Positions 1-8,465 of a DNA stretch of 64,000 nucleotides are shown here, one piece after another. Below the pieces are notes generated by a model that was not told where the DNA came from, made no database searches, and was given only the letters and a program-made list of their open reading frames with translations. The position numbers and the translations under genes were made by a program. The stretch is taken from NCBI RefSeq assembly GCF_021018895.1, contig NC_079367.1:31678288-31742287 (forward strand), read 5' to 3'. Position 1 is the stretch's first letter. Each line of letters begins with the position of its first letter. The stretch comes from Seriola aureovittata (Eukaryota; Chordata; Actinopteri; Carangiformes; Carangidae).

Positions 1-692
1 TTTGATTTGCCAACTCGCAAGCGCGGTGAAGTTTAAAGCCAAAATTACTCACGTACTCAATCAAATTTTGCGGTTTGCTATCACCCAACCATTTTTCCTT
101 CAAAAGTTTAAGAGGGCCTCGCACTGTGTGCGCAAAAACCAACTCTGCCGGACTAAAGCCTAAGGACTCCTGGACCACCTCACGAGCAGCAAAAAGGGGG
201 AGATGGATACCCTCATCCCAGTCCTTAATAGACTCCAGGCAGTAAGTGCGGAGCATAGACTTTAAAGTCTGATGGAAATGTTCAAATTGCCCCCTGACTC
301 TCTGGGTGATATGCACTTGAACAACAGTGAGTGACGTCAAGTTGTTTCATGACTTGTGCAAAAATTCGTGACATGAAATTAGATCCCTGATCAATTTGTA
401 TTACTCTGGGCAACCCAAACAAAGAGAAAAACTTCACCAGTGCTTTCACGACGGTTGGAGCCATGATTTTACGCAAGGGAATGGCTTCGGGAAACCGAGT
501 TGCTGAACACATCACAGTCAAAAGAAACTTATTACCAGCTTTCGTGCGTGGAAAAGGGCCAACACAGTCGACAATAACGCGCTCGAACGGCTCAGCCACA
601 ACTGGGATTGGATAGAAAGGGTATGGTGGTATAGTCTGATTTGGTTTACCAGAGACTTGGCAGACATGATATGTTTTACAGTACTGCCGCAC
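1..692 (-). pseudogene. integrase catalytic core of the gypsy element (broken)
   Basis: The translated core carries the first catalytic Asp in VDCVGP (residue 42 of the open stretch) and the second in IDQGSNF (residue 101), spaced as in retroelement integrases. The HPESQG motif follows. One extra T then breaks the frame directly before the codon expected to give the catalytic Glu, near base 285. Reading in the next frame below 285 shows the usual downstream integrase sequence up to the window edge. In the zinc-binding motif before the core, the first Cys of the usual C-x2-C is Tyr. These breaks make the product non-functional. The family is certain; only this copy's exact ends are unclear. 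Confidence 0.85.
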
Positions 693-700
693 GTCCCGTT

Positions 701-1475
701 TTAATCCTGGCCAGAAAAAACATTGCAGAACACGTCGTAAGTTTTCTTAACCCCTAAATGGCCAGCAGGTGGATTGTCATGTGCTAACTTGAGGATTTCA
801 TGCCGATGCGTTTTGGGGACTACGATTTGTGTTACAACACCCCAATCATCCTGTGTGGACACCTGCGATGGCGTCCATTTGTGCACGAGCACATCGTCTT
901 TAAGAAAGTAACCCATAGACTCTTTCACAACTTCATCCTCTGAAACAACAGCATCAAAACAATGACCTAGTGACAAATCATGTTTCTGTCCAACAATAAG
1001 CTGCTCCCGTGACATGCTCACTTTGACGCTAGGCTCCTCAACGGGAGATGAAGCAGCAGCCGAAGCTGCAGGAGTGATCACAGAGAGAGAAGACCGAGCA
1101 AGAGGAGATACTACTGGCAGAGAAGCCAGACAGCCAGAATCAGCCATGAAACTATCAGTCAATTCTACCTCGCTCGCCCCCTCAGGCCAATCCTGCTTCT
1201 GCCTGTTCGACATTGCGCGAGTGACAGCACAAACTGAAAACACCTCCAGGAACTTCTGCTCCAACCCATCTGGGCGCTCAGAAAGAGGGACAGCCGTTAC
1301 TTCAGGATTTAATAAAACTTTACCCCGAGCCAAATCATTTCCGTCTATGGGAAACTGTGGACTAACCCCTACCACTACACGCCGATTAACCAAACTGCAT
1401 CCCAAACCGCCGGACCAAAGCCTTTGTTTTAATAGAGGAGTTTTCTGACAACGGCAGCACCCCTTCCAGAATAAC
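701..1475 (-). pseudogene. post-protease linker and integrase HHCC-type N-terminus (broken)
   Basis: The reading frame starts near a VVVGVSPQFPIDG stretch typical of the region after the active site in fish gypsy proteases, continues through a long low-complexity linker (NDLARGKV, AVTRAMSNRQ, a Ser/Ala-rich part), and ends in the integrase zinc region (HRHEILKLAHDNPPAGHLG). No RT motifs such as YxDD occur in it. The frame breaks again in a T-rich run around 715-720, just before the integrase core. A few residues expected before NDLA appear lost. The linker leading straight into integrase is the basis for the Gmr1-type domain-order call. Confidence 0.75.
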
Positions 1476-2288
1476 TGATTGAGAGGCTGCACTATCTCTC
1501 AAGATGGTGATAGGGATTTTCGAGTCCCCCCCTGATAGGGAAACAAAACCTTTCATAATAAAAGGAGCGTACACATCAAGATCACGTTTAGTTGAAACAA
1601 GTTGCTTGGTCCATGTTTGCCGACTGGGCAAAGCTTCAGTTTTCAACAGATTAACTGCTTTTGGAGACTTGTTTTGTTTATTTAAGGCAAAACATTGGTT
1701 TATAGTGTGGCCACGCTTTTTACAATAAAAACAAACTGGCTTAACCTTAACATTTCCACCTTCCTTACTACCGTGCTTCATCTCACCCTGAGAGTTTGAC
1801 GTCCCTGGAAAAGCAAAGGATTTGGCTACAGGAGCACTACGCTCAGAGGACAAGTGGAACTTTTCAAAGGTATCCCTGTGTGTGAGGATGTACTCATCAG
1901 CCAGAACAGCTGCATCAGACACCGTGGATACCTTCTGCTCATTAATGTAAGTGGCGATTTTATCCGGTAAACAGTTCTTAAATTCCTCCAGCAGTTCTAG
2001 GTTACACAGATTGCAAAAGTCTGCAACATTTTTTGATTGGCACCAACGATCGAACAGAGCTTCTTTCTTGCGACCAAATTCAACGTAAGTTTGATAGTCA
2101 GTTTTTTTTGAACCGGCGAAACTTTTGGCGATATGCCTCGGGCATATGCAACTCATATGCCCTGAGTACAGCGGTTTTAACTTCCCCATAATCTAGACTT
2201 AACTCAGGCGACAAGGATGCATAAGCCTCTTGAGCCTTGCCAGTAAACACACACTGTAAAAGCAGCAGCCACACATTTGTAGGCCACT
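1386..2288 (-). pseudogene. gag capsid C-terminus, CCHC zinc knuckle and protease start (broken)
   Basis: Just left of the piggyBac, the frame resumes gag with a capsid C-terminal segment that looks like a SCAN domain (YVEFGRKKEALFDRW, then LELLEEFKNCLP). It then gives a nucleocapsid knuckle of form C-x2-C-x4-H-x4-C around 1692-1733, and a protease active-site-like stretch (ILRDSAASQS) where DSA replaces the usual DTG/DSG. A one-base excess in a T8 run (2102-2109; A8 on the coding strand) shifts the frame inside gag, and a second shift lies near 1475. Known family background: SCAN domains of vertebrate zinc-finger proteins are thought to derive from Gmr1-like gag. This copy cannot encode an intact Gag-Pol. 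Confidence 0.8.
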
Positions 2289-2307
2289 TTAACCCATTTA
2301 TACCAGA

Positions 2308-2392
2308 TGCTGCGTAGCGCAACATTGCCCCTCCCACTGGTTGCTGCGTAGCGCAGCATTGAGTCTCCTTCCGGCTGCTGCATAGCACAGCA
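2308..2392. repeat. three subterminal palindromes with exact 34-bp period
   Basis: Near-copies of the 17-bp palindrome TGCTGCGTAGCGCAGCA start at 2308, 2342 and 2376. The middle copy is perfect, the first has one change and the third has two paired changes that keep it mostly self-complementary. They sit 19-103 bp inside the left terminal repeat, before the transposase start at 2585. Subterminal repeats are common transposase-binding sites in DNA transposons; that role here is inferred. Confidence 0.85.
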
Positions 2393-3135
2393 TTGTTGAT
2401 TCCTCATCATTTTTATGACGCATGCAGCATATAATGCACTCTCATTGCTTCAAATACACATGTGGTAGGTGTTGTTGATATTTTAAAACCACGTGACCAA
2501 CAAAATGTCATGTGATTCGTCGACAATAACGTCAATCAATCAGACATACACGTGCATTTGTTGAATGTTTTGACACTGGCAAAAATGGCTTCGATCGAGG
2601 AGTACTGTGACAGCGATGGCAGTGATTTTGAGTTGGGAGAGAGTGAGGAGTTGGAAAGTCAGGAGGAGATAGATGGATTTGTACCTGACGATCCATTAGA
2701 TCGAGCCCAGGAGTGGGATTTGTGGCAAGAAGAGGAGGAGGAAGACGAGTTTGTTGGGTTTCAGGTGGACTGGAAGACGGAGGGATACCGGCCCCGGAAT
2801 CCCAAGCAATTCAATTGCAAACCAGGGCCGAAGGAGCCGATCTCAGTGGATGCAACCCCCCAGGATGTATTTTTGAAGATTTTCACTGATGAACTTTGGG
2901 ACATGTTGGTGACACAAACCAACATTTATGCTGATCAGACGCGCGGCCAGACACCATCAAACTCGAAGTGGAGCCGCATCACGAAAGTCGAAATGAAAAC
3001 TTTTGTCGGTCTCTGCATAACCTTTGGGATCCTGAAACTACCAGCATGCCGGGATTACTGGAGGCAGAACAAGAGGCTGTACCAGACATCGGTCCCCAAG
3101 GTCATGGCACGAGATCGTTTTGACATGATATGGAG

Positions 3136-3309
3136 GTAATTATAATTATTTTTATTCTTGCGCTCTCTTCCGAGTTCCTATGTCTTACGCAGTAGTGTTA
3201 GCGCACTGGCGTCTCCGTCATGACCAGTAATGATAGTGCTGATAGCCTTCTGCTACTAATAGGAATGCCATAATAATAATAGCCTAGTAATAATTATTTT
3301 TATAAATAC

Positions 3310-3353
<44 letters not shown>

Positions 3354-3989
3354 TATTATTATTATAATTATACTATATATATATATATATATATAGTATA
3401 ATTATAATAATAATAATAATAATAATAATGCCATAGGCCTACTTATAGCATGATCAATAGTAGTGTTGTTGGGCAGTATTCACTACTGTAGCTTGGTGGC
3501 TTCACTTTATCCTGAATCGAGTAACCTGTAATAGCAAAACTCCTTGATTGATCAAGATGCTTGGCCACACAATATATGATTTTCTGGGGTATCTCTCTGG
3601 CTAAACACAGCACAACCATTTGTAGTATTGACAATATCCCTGCAACATACAACCTCTTTGGAATTTTTTTAAAACTTGTAATCACAGATTCATTCTAAAT
3701 CTTGTGCATGAAATTTGATTCAACTCAGCTTGCTACATATTTTGACTGGATGGTAACTTTTGTGTAGTGCATCTTTCTTTGTGGCAGAGTAACTGATTGC
3801 TTAGCTCACTACATTTCCCAAGTTGCTTGCCCAACACTGATAAATAATAATACAATTATTGCATAATGAATAAATAACAATACATATGGAATAGATAGAT
3901 AAATTCATATACATAGCTTAATACATAGAATAAATAGAATGAAGACAAACATGTTTGGCATAAACTCATTACTCTTATGTGCATTTTAG
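3136..3989 (+). other. intron within the piggyBac transposase gene
   Basis: The 854-bp segment starts GTAATT and ends TTTTAG. It separates the two halves of a conserved motif (FDMIWR and YLHLQDN), and joining keeps the frame in phase 2. It is AT-rich and carries a (TA)n run and a long dyad. A late insertion of AT-rich DNA is a less likely explanation because both splice signals are present at exact codon-compatible places. Confidence 0.75.
3350..3419. repeat. 70-bp AT-only dyad (TA core flanked by TTA/TAA arms)
   Basis: A central TACTA(TA)nTAGTA block (3371-3398) is flanked on the left by TTATTATTA...ATAATTA and on the right by its exact reverse complement. Together they form an uninterrupted palindrome of about 70 bp next to a separate (TA)n run at 3315-3348. 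Confidence 0.85.
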
Positions 3990-4939
3990 ATATCTCCATC
4001 TCCAAGACAACATGGACCCTGCCGTGGACAAAACAGACAGGCTGTGGAAACTGCGGGGATTCATGGACCTCTTCGCCAACAGATTCCAGGCCCTCTACGA
4101 GGTTAATGGCTTTGTCACTGTGGATGAGTCCATGGTCAAATACAAAGGACGTCTGACCTTCCGGCAGTACCTCCCCATGAAGCCGGTGAAGTGGCGAGTG
4201 AAGGGTCATGGCAGAGAGCAAGACCGGCTATTTGAACAACTTCCAGGTCTACACGGGGGCCTTTCAGGGGAAGACCAAGAAAGACCTGGCACACCGCATT
4301 GTCTCTTACCTGGCCGGTCCTTACTATAGATCATACCTATCCATATACATGGACAATTTTTATACTGGCGTGCCATTGTTGGTGGACCTGAAGATAAGGG
4401 GGGGTCCAAGCTTGTGGCACCGTGCGGGCGAACAGGAAGGGCCTGCCCAAAAGTCAGGAGCTCACGAAGAATGCTGGCGTGGCCAGGCATGAATTCAGGG
4501 TGGCGCAGCAGGACGACCTGACCTTCTGTGTATGGCAGGACACCAAGGCAGTGATGGTCCTGTCCAACCACCATGACCCGACGGCTTTTGGCTTGGTGAG
4601 AAGGAAGTCGAACGGTGAACGCCAGGTGGAGGTTCGGGTGCCAGCCTTCCTTGCTGACTACCAGAGCCATATGAAGGGGGTAGACCTGCTGGACCAGATG
4701 GTAGGTTACTACCAAATCCAGCACCGGTCTACCAAGTGGTGGAGGAGGCTGTTTTTTTATTTTCTTACGGTGTCATGCTACAATGCCTTTGTGGTTGCCA
4801 GTTCTGCAGGAGGAGCTGAGTGGAAATACAGGAGGAGTGGCTTCAAAGACTGGCTGGAGGACCTTACTATGGAGCTGTGTGTCCCCGTCACAAAACGAAG
4901 TGCTTCATGCACCATGTTGTTCGCCATCAGAGATATTGA

Positions 4940-5020
4940 GAGAGTGTGTGAGAGTGTGTGTGAGTGAGTGAGTGAGTGAGTGTGTCAGTCAGTCAGTCTG
5001 TGTGAAGTCTGCTGTTCAAA
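4940..5020 (+). repeat. GTGT/GTGA/GTCA tetranucleotide repeat
   Basis: Short runs of GAGAGTGTGT, then GTGAGTGAGTGA, then GTCAGTCAGTC lie right at and after the broken 3' end of the transposase frame. The remaining 5020-5410 is AT-rich, non-coding transposon sequence with nothing recognised. Confidence 0.75.
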
Positions 5021-5410
5021 AGTTCAAAAGAGCCATAGAGCTCAGAGTTGTGAGCCATGGAGCTCAGAGACTGAGATTGTTCCCAGTTCCACCTCAGGAC
5101 TTTCCCCACCCCTCCCCACTCCTTTCCCACCTCTCTATCATACCAAGGTGCCTTGGTCTGTGTGTTGGCATGTTTTAAATGTTATTCGTTATATGAATTA
5201 ATCATATAAAATATATTTTTCCTTACCCATCTGACTTTGAGATTTTTTATGAAAATGTGTAGGTATGTTAGTGCTAAGGAACAATGTTTTGATGAAACCT
5301 GAGAGTCTTACCTGTTAAATGCAATTTATTTCATGTTTCTATGTACTCTAGAGGCTTAGATATTGAGGTTTTCATAGACGTTGACAATTCTTAGTATTTT
5401 TTCAGAAAAC

Positions 5411-5479
5411 CCTATATGCTATTCTTGGATAAAGGTCCTTATCTCCTGAATAAGGACCTTTATCCAAGAATAGCATAGG
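5411..5479. repeat. 30-bp-arm hairpin near the right piggyBac end
   Basis: The arms are 5411-5442 and 5450-5479. They are perfectly complementary over 30 bp except for an extra AT in the left arm, with the 7-nt loop CTCCTGA. It lies about 45 bp inside the right TTAA. Confidence 0.9.
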
Positions 5480-5525
5480 TTTTCATAGGCGTTTTTTGCA
5501 GGCGTTTTAGGAATAAATGGGTTAA

Positions 5526-6054
5526 TGTGTTTGCAACCTGCTCGAACAAGGTGAAGTACTTGTCTACATCCTTCTCACTAAAAGGAGGGACCAAACGAAT
5601 GCATCTATTCACATCAAATTCGCCCGACAGAGATCGAGACACAATAGGTGAGGAGGACTGTTGTAATTCAAGCTCCTTCAACCGAAACTGCTTCTCAACC
5701 TCCATCTTGCGTAACTTGAATTCGTTACTGTGCTCCTGTTCTTTTATTTTGATGCTGAGCTCTTTTTCTTTTACAGCTAGATGACGCATCACAACTTCTA
5801 ACTCCTTAAGACAGAGCTGTTCCCCCGGATCTTGTTGTCCTGCAGTGGAACTCATTGTTGAGACACTGGAATCACAAGGCAAAACCCCTTTTTCAGACAA
5901 AGCAGTCAATAACTCAGACTTTATCACATGTTTCTTCATCTGTGTAAGCATAGTGATACCAAAATGATCGGCAATGACTATCAAATGCTCTTTTGTGCAA
6001 CGATGTAGTTTATCAAGACTAGGTTGTGCCACAAACTCATCGATATTAAACTCC
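5526..6054 (-). pseudogene. gag N-terminal part of the gypsy element
   Basis: The frame starts at the ATG at 6054 (MEFNIDEFVAQPSL) and shows a helical N-terminal region, a charged coiled-coil-like stretch (about residues 80-130, rich in K, E and L), and then the capsid start (IRLVPPFSEKDVDKYFTLFEQ). It is cut by the piggyBac TTAA at 5522-5525, and the remaining frame beyond is transposon sequence. The segment is intact in frame up to the cut, unlike the rest of the element. The start choice rests on position and on the length of the following open frame. Confidence 0.8.
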
Positions 6055-6390
6055 ATTGTCAAGAGCAAAAAAAAACGACTGCAACAAAAGTCAGGAGGAA
6101 GAAGGACAGGCTGACACAAAAACACCACCTCAAAAATGTGGCACAACACACCAAAAACTGCACAGACAGAGATATGTTAGGGACAACAGCAGCAGCACAA
6201 TATCAGTGGCGTCCAAAAAATGTGTGCGAAAAACAAAAGCACACCAGAAATAGGCAATATGAAACACTGGCAAACAACACCAGGAAGAGGGAACTGGGAG
6301 GCAAGTGTAGCCGCGAGAAAGGACAGGACACCAAAACCAGGGCGCACGCAACACATTCTAAAAGTTTCTAACTAAAAGTTTTCTCCTAAA
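6055..6390 (-). other. gypsy leader region, LTR not resolved
   Basis: Upstream of the gag ATG on the minus strand lies about 300 bp of T/G-rich non-coding sequence. A 5' LTR and primer-binding site would be expected here or just beyond, but no clear TG...CA ends or tRNA-complementary site could be defined. The Harbinger relic begins at about 6391 and may have displaced it. Confidence 0.4.
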
Positions 6391-7589
6391 GCCTATTCAC
6401 AAAGGTGCTGAGACCAGTTTTTAGTAAGGAGAAGCAAAAAACCCTATACTAAGAGTGCGCCTCCATTGCTATGGCTGATGTCAATTTTCGTGGACGAGCT
6501 CCCTTGCAGGAACCACAGTGATTGGTTGAAAATGCATGCGCAACATCCCGCAGTAATAATAAAGAAACGCTGAGAAATAAACAAATACAAATTAAGATTA
6601 GTTGCTGTTTACTAAAGTAGTGCATTCTCCAAAATGCATCTGTATGATCACGTTTGTGTCGATCCCTGAGAACTTAATTTTACTATAAAAACTTACGTTC
6701 AATTTTCTCAATGAAAAAAAATGAAACTGTCCTAGACGACCTAACTTAAGCTAACTGGCAGCCTATTAGCCAATATCTGTTGGAGCTGTACCTGTAGCTG
6801 TGGGTTGAGGTGTGAGAAGATTTCCCCTGTCTCACCAGGTGACATGCAGCTGGAATATGATCCTTTCAAACAGCTGATCAGGTCACTCTCCATTAAGATC
6901 CATAATTCGTGTGTAGATCCTGGACATTGTACAACAGTATCTACAACTGTACAGGCAGCATCAATACGTGTGTTGATGGTGAGACTTTGTTTTCTTGTTT
7001 ACAAATACCTCCTTGTCTTGGATTGGTGCAATAATTTTTTACATGTGTTCCATCTCTGGCACCAATCACACGGGTAGACAGACCATGAAGCTGCTTTGTT
7101 TTTCTGTAGCTGTTGAACATCTAAAAGAAATCATATGGATTGTCCTAAGATGTCGGGTCAGAACGCATTAATGTTTCGTAAACAGTTCGACTTTTCTCTG
7201 TTGCCAGCGTTGCCAAATGCTTAATTTCCACTGATCGGGTTGTTTCAGTTGGAGATGTTATTGCACCTTCACAAACTCCACTACGATCATTATTCCCTCA
7301 TGATTGATTCGTATCTTTTATGTAATTCAGCGTCATGTAAGGTTTCCAAAACACTGCGACGTGGAATGACAGCAGGTCTTTTAAGATTGTTTGTGATTTG
7401 GTCTTAGTGAGTTAGAAGTCCTCTCAACTGCTTCTAACTTCTAGGTGCTACTTTTAGCGCTAAGTGTCTTTGTGAAAAACCAGGAGTCCTAAAATTAGGA
7501 CTGACACACCCATTATTTTTAGGAGTTTCTTTTAAATCAGCAAGTTAGGAACTACATTTAACCTCAAGATGCTTTGTGAATACGGGCTC
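6391..7589 (-). mobile_element. PIF/Harbinger DNA transposon relic
   Basis: The left end reads CCTATTCACAAAGG and the right end, reverse-complemented, reads CCGTATTCACAAAGC, which are related inverted ends of the type seen in fish Harbinger elements. Both ends continue with related text (CTCCTAA, TTAGGA, AACTAAAAGT words). The interior contains translated fragments of a Harbinger transposase on the minus strand. The 3-bp target duplication could not be fixed because the left end has lost its outer bases. Confidence 0.65.
6840..7080 (-). pseudogene. HARBI1-like transposase fragment
   Basis: Translating the minus strand gives TRVIGARDGTHV from about 7077 downward, matching the VIG.iDGTH motif that holds the first catalytic Asp of Harbinger transposases. 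Further on, VVQCPGSTHELWILMESDL corresponds to the family's PGS.HD.ril...s motif (about 6905-6945). The text between is decayed (NRKGxHS-type motif not intact) and no long frame remains. This is only a short part of a transposase usually about 350 residues long. Confidence 0.65.
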
Positions 7590-8214
7590 TGGTCATTTGC
7601 CTGTCAACAGACACCATGATGCTGTCATGCTATTTCCATTCATTTTTCCAGCTAGGGAGAGCTCAGCTCTCCTTAACAATACATGGGCTCACCTGAAAAC
7701 ATGATTTGTGAAATTTTTGGTCTCTGAAAATATTAACAATGTTATTTTGCCATGCATTTTCTAGTTTTATGTATCTTCATCAACATGGACCATGTGTTAA
7801 ATTAAGGAATGCTAGTGTTTCATTCATGCATGACGGCAATTTATCACTGTTTCACTTTAATAAAGATGACTACATACATACTGTTCTTGCCATCATAAGC
7901 ACTGTTGATGAAGACTGAATCTCTGGTGTGTTTTGTTTCTGATTTAATGCTCATAGATTTGTGTGTAGGCTGTTTCGCTATTTGACTTATCTGTGTGCAG
8001 ATTGTGCGAATAAAATAAAGAATTTAGTACATTACATTTATACTGTATATATACAGTATATATACACATATCAGATGCAAGTAGGGCTATAAGCTTGCAG
8101 CTGTAAGAAGATAGCTCTTTAAATTCCTAACCTAGCCAGAGTCTTCGGAAGATGAGCTCTCTTTAAACTCAGAATTCATGTTGCCAGTTCATTCATTTCA
8201 TCCTTCATCCATCA
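7590..8214. other. no gene seen
   Basis: Non-coding sequence. It holds a small TATATACAGTATATATAC palindrome near 8041-8065 and nothing else recognised. Confidence 0.5.
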
Positions 8215-8465
8215 ATTTTAAGATTCTCTCAATCAATAACAATAATAATCATCATCATCGTCATAATCACCATCATATTCATCAGTGCCTCAACAGTTAC
8301 AACACCATCATCTTCAGCATCATCATCATCATCACCATGAACAGCTACATCATCATCTTCATCATCATCATCATCTTCAACATCACCATTATCATCATCA
8401 TCATGGTTGAATCCGATTCTTTAAATTCTTTAAATTCTTTAAATTCCTTGACTGTGAGGCATTGA
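8215..8465 (+). repeat. ATC/ATT triplet-rich repeat and AAATTCTTT run
   Basis: Imperfect (ATC)n and (ATT)n triplets fill 8226-8405, followed by four copies of TTTAAATTC-like 9-mers (8420-8450). The open frames through it are repeat artefacts. Confidence 0.85.

Larger units (their letters stand above)
2585..4967 (+). pseudogene. piggyBac transposase, one intron, two frameshifts
   Basis: The likely start is the ATG at 2585 (context AAAAATGG), followed by an acidic N-terminus (EEYCDSDGSDFELGES). Exon 1 ends at 3135 inside an Arg codon, a GT-AG intron runs 3136-3989, and exon 2 resumes with YLHLQDN, the conserved start of the piggyBac core. Three candidate catalytic Asp residues are seen in TVDESMV (about 4123), YMDNFYTG (about 4350) and GVDLLDQM (about 4680). 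The frame shifts near 4205 (small loss around WRVKG) and at the G7 run 4398-4404 (one extra G). The C-terminal Cys-rich domain usual in the family is absent: the frame ends at 4967 and runs into a GTGA repeat. Total about 510 residues. The gene is dead in this copy unless the G7 shift is a sequencing error. Confidence 0.88.
2289..5525 (+). mobile_element. piggyBac-family DNA transposon inserted in gypsy gag
   Basis: TTAA lies at both ends (2289-2292 and 5522-5525). Just inside, the left end reads CCCATTTAT and the right end reads ATAAATGGG, giving a 9-bp terminal inverted repeat with the CCC...GGG ends typical of piggyBac. The body is about 3.23 kb and holds a split, frameshifted transposase gene on the plus strand. 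If the body and one TTAA are ignored, the gag frame on the other strand reads straight through the junction, which shows that the piggyBac came later than the gypsy. The left end has a 34-bp-period subterminal palindrome array and the right end a long hairpin. Confidence 0.93.
1..6360 (-). mobile_element. Gmr1-like Ty3/gypsy retrotransposon relic, split by piggyBac
   Basis: Read right to left, this element shows gag N-terminus (6054-5526), a piggyBac insertion (5525-2289), gag capsid C-terminus with a CCHC knuckle and the start of protease (2288-1386), then the end of the protease region and the integrase zinc domain (1475-701), then the integrase core (692-1). Integrase follows protease with no reverse transcriptase between them. 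That is the domain order known for Gmr1-type gypsy elements of deuterostomes, so RT and RNase H would lie left of base 1. The frame is broken at several places (an A8 run at 2102-2109, near 1475, near 715 and near 285), so the copy is dead. No LTR was identified: the leader 6055-6360 is followed by a Harbinger relic. The family call is strong; the right-hand limit is approximate. Confidence 0.85.

Noticed and set aside
2308..2392. CRISPR-like regular repeats
   Set aside because: Only three 17-bp palindromes inside a eukaryotic transposon end; there are no cas genes and the genome is vertebrate.
2204..2410. 68-residue minus-strand frame over the piggyBac left end
   Set aside because: It crosses the transposon terminus and the subterminal palindromes, with no biological frame.
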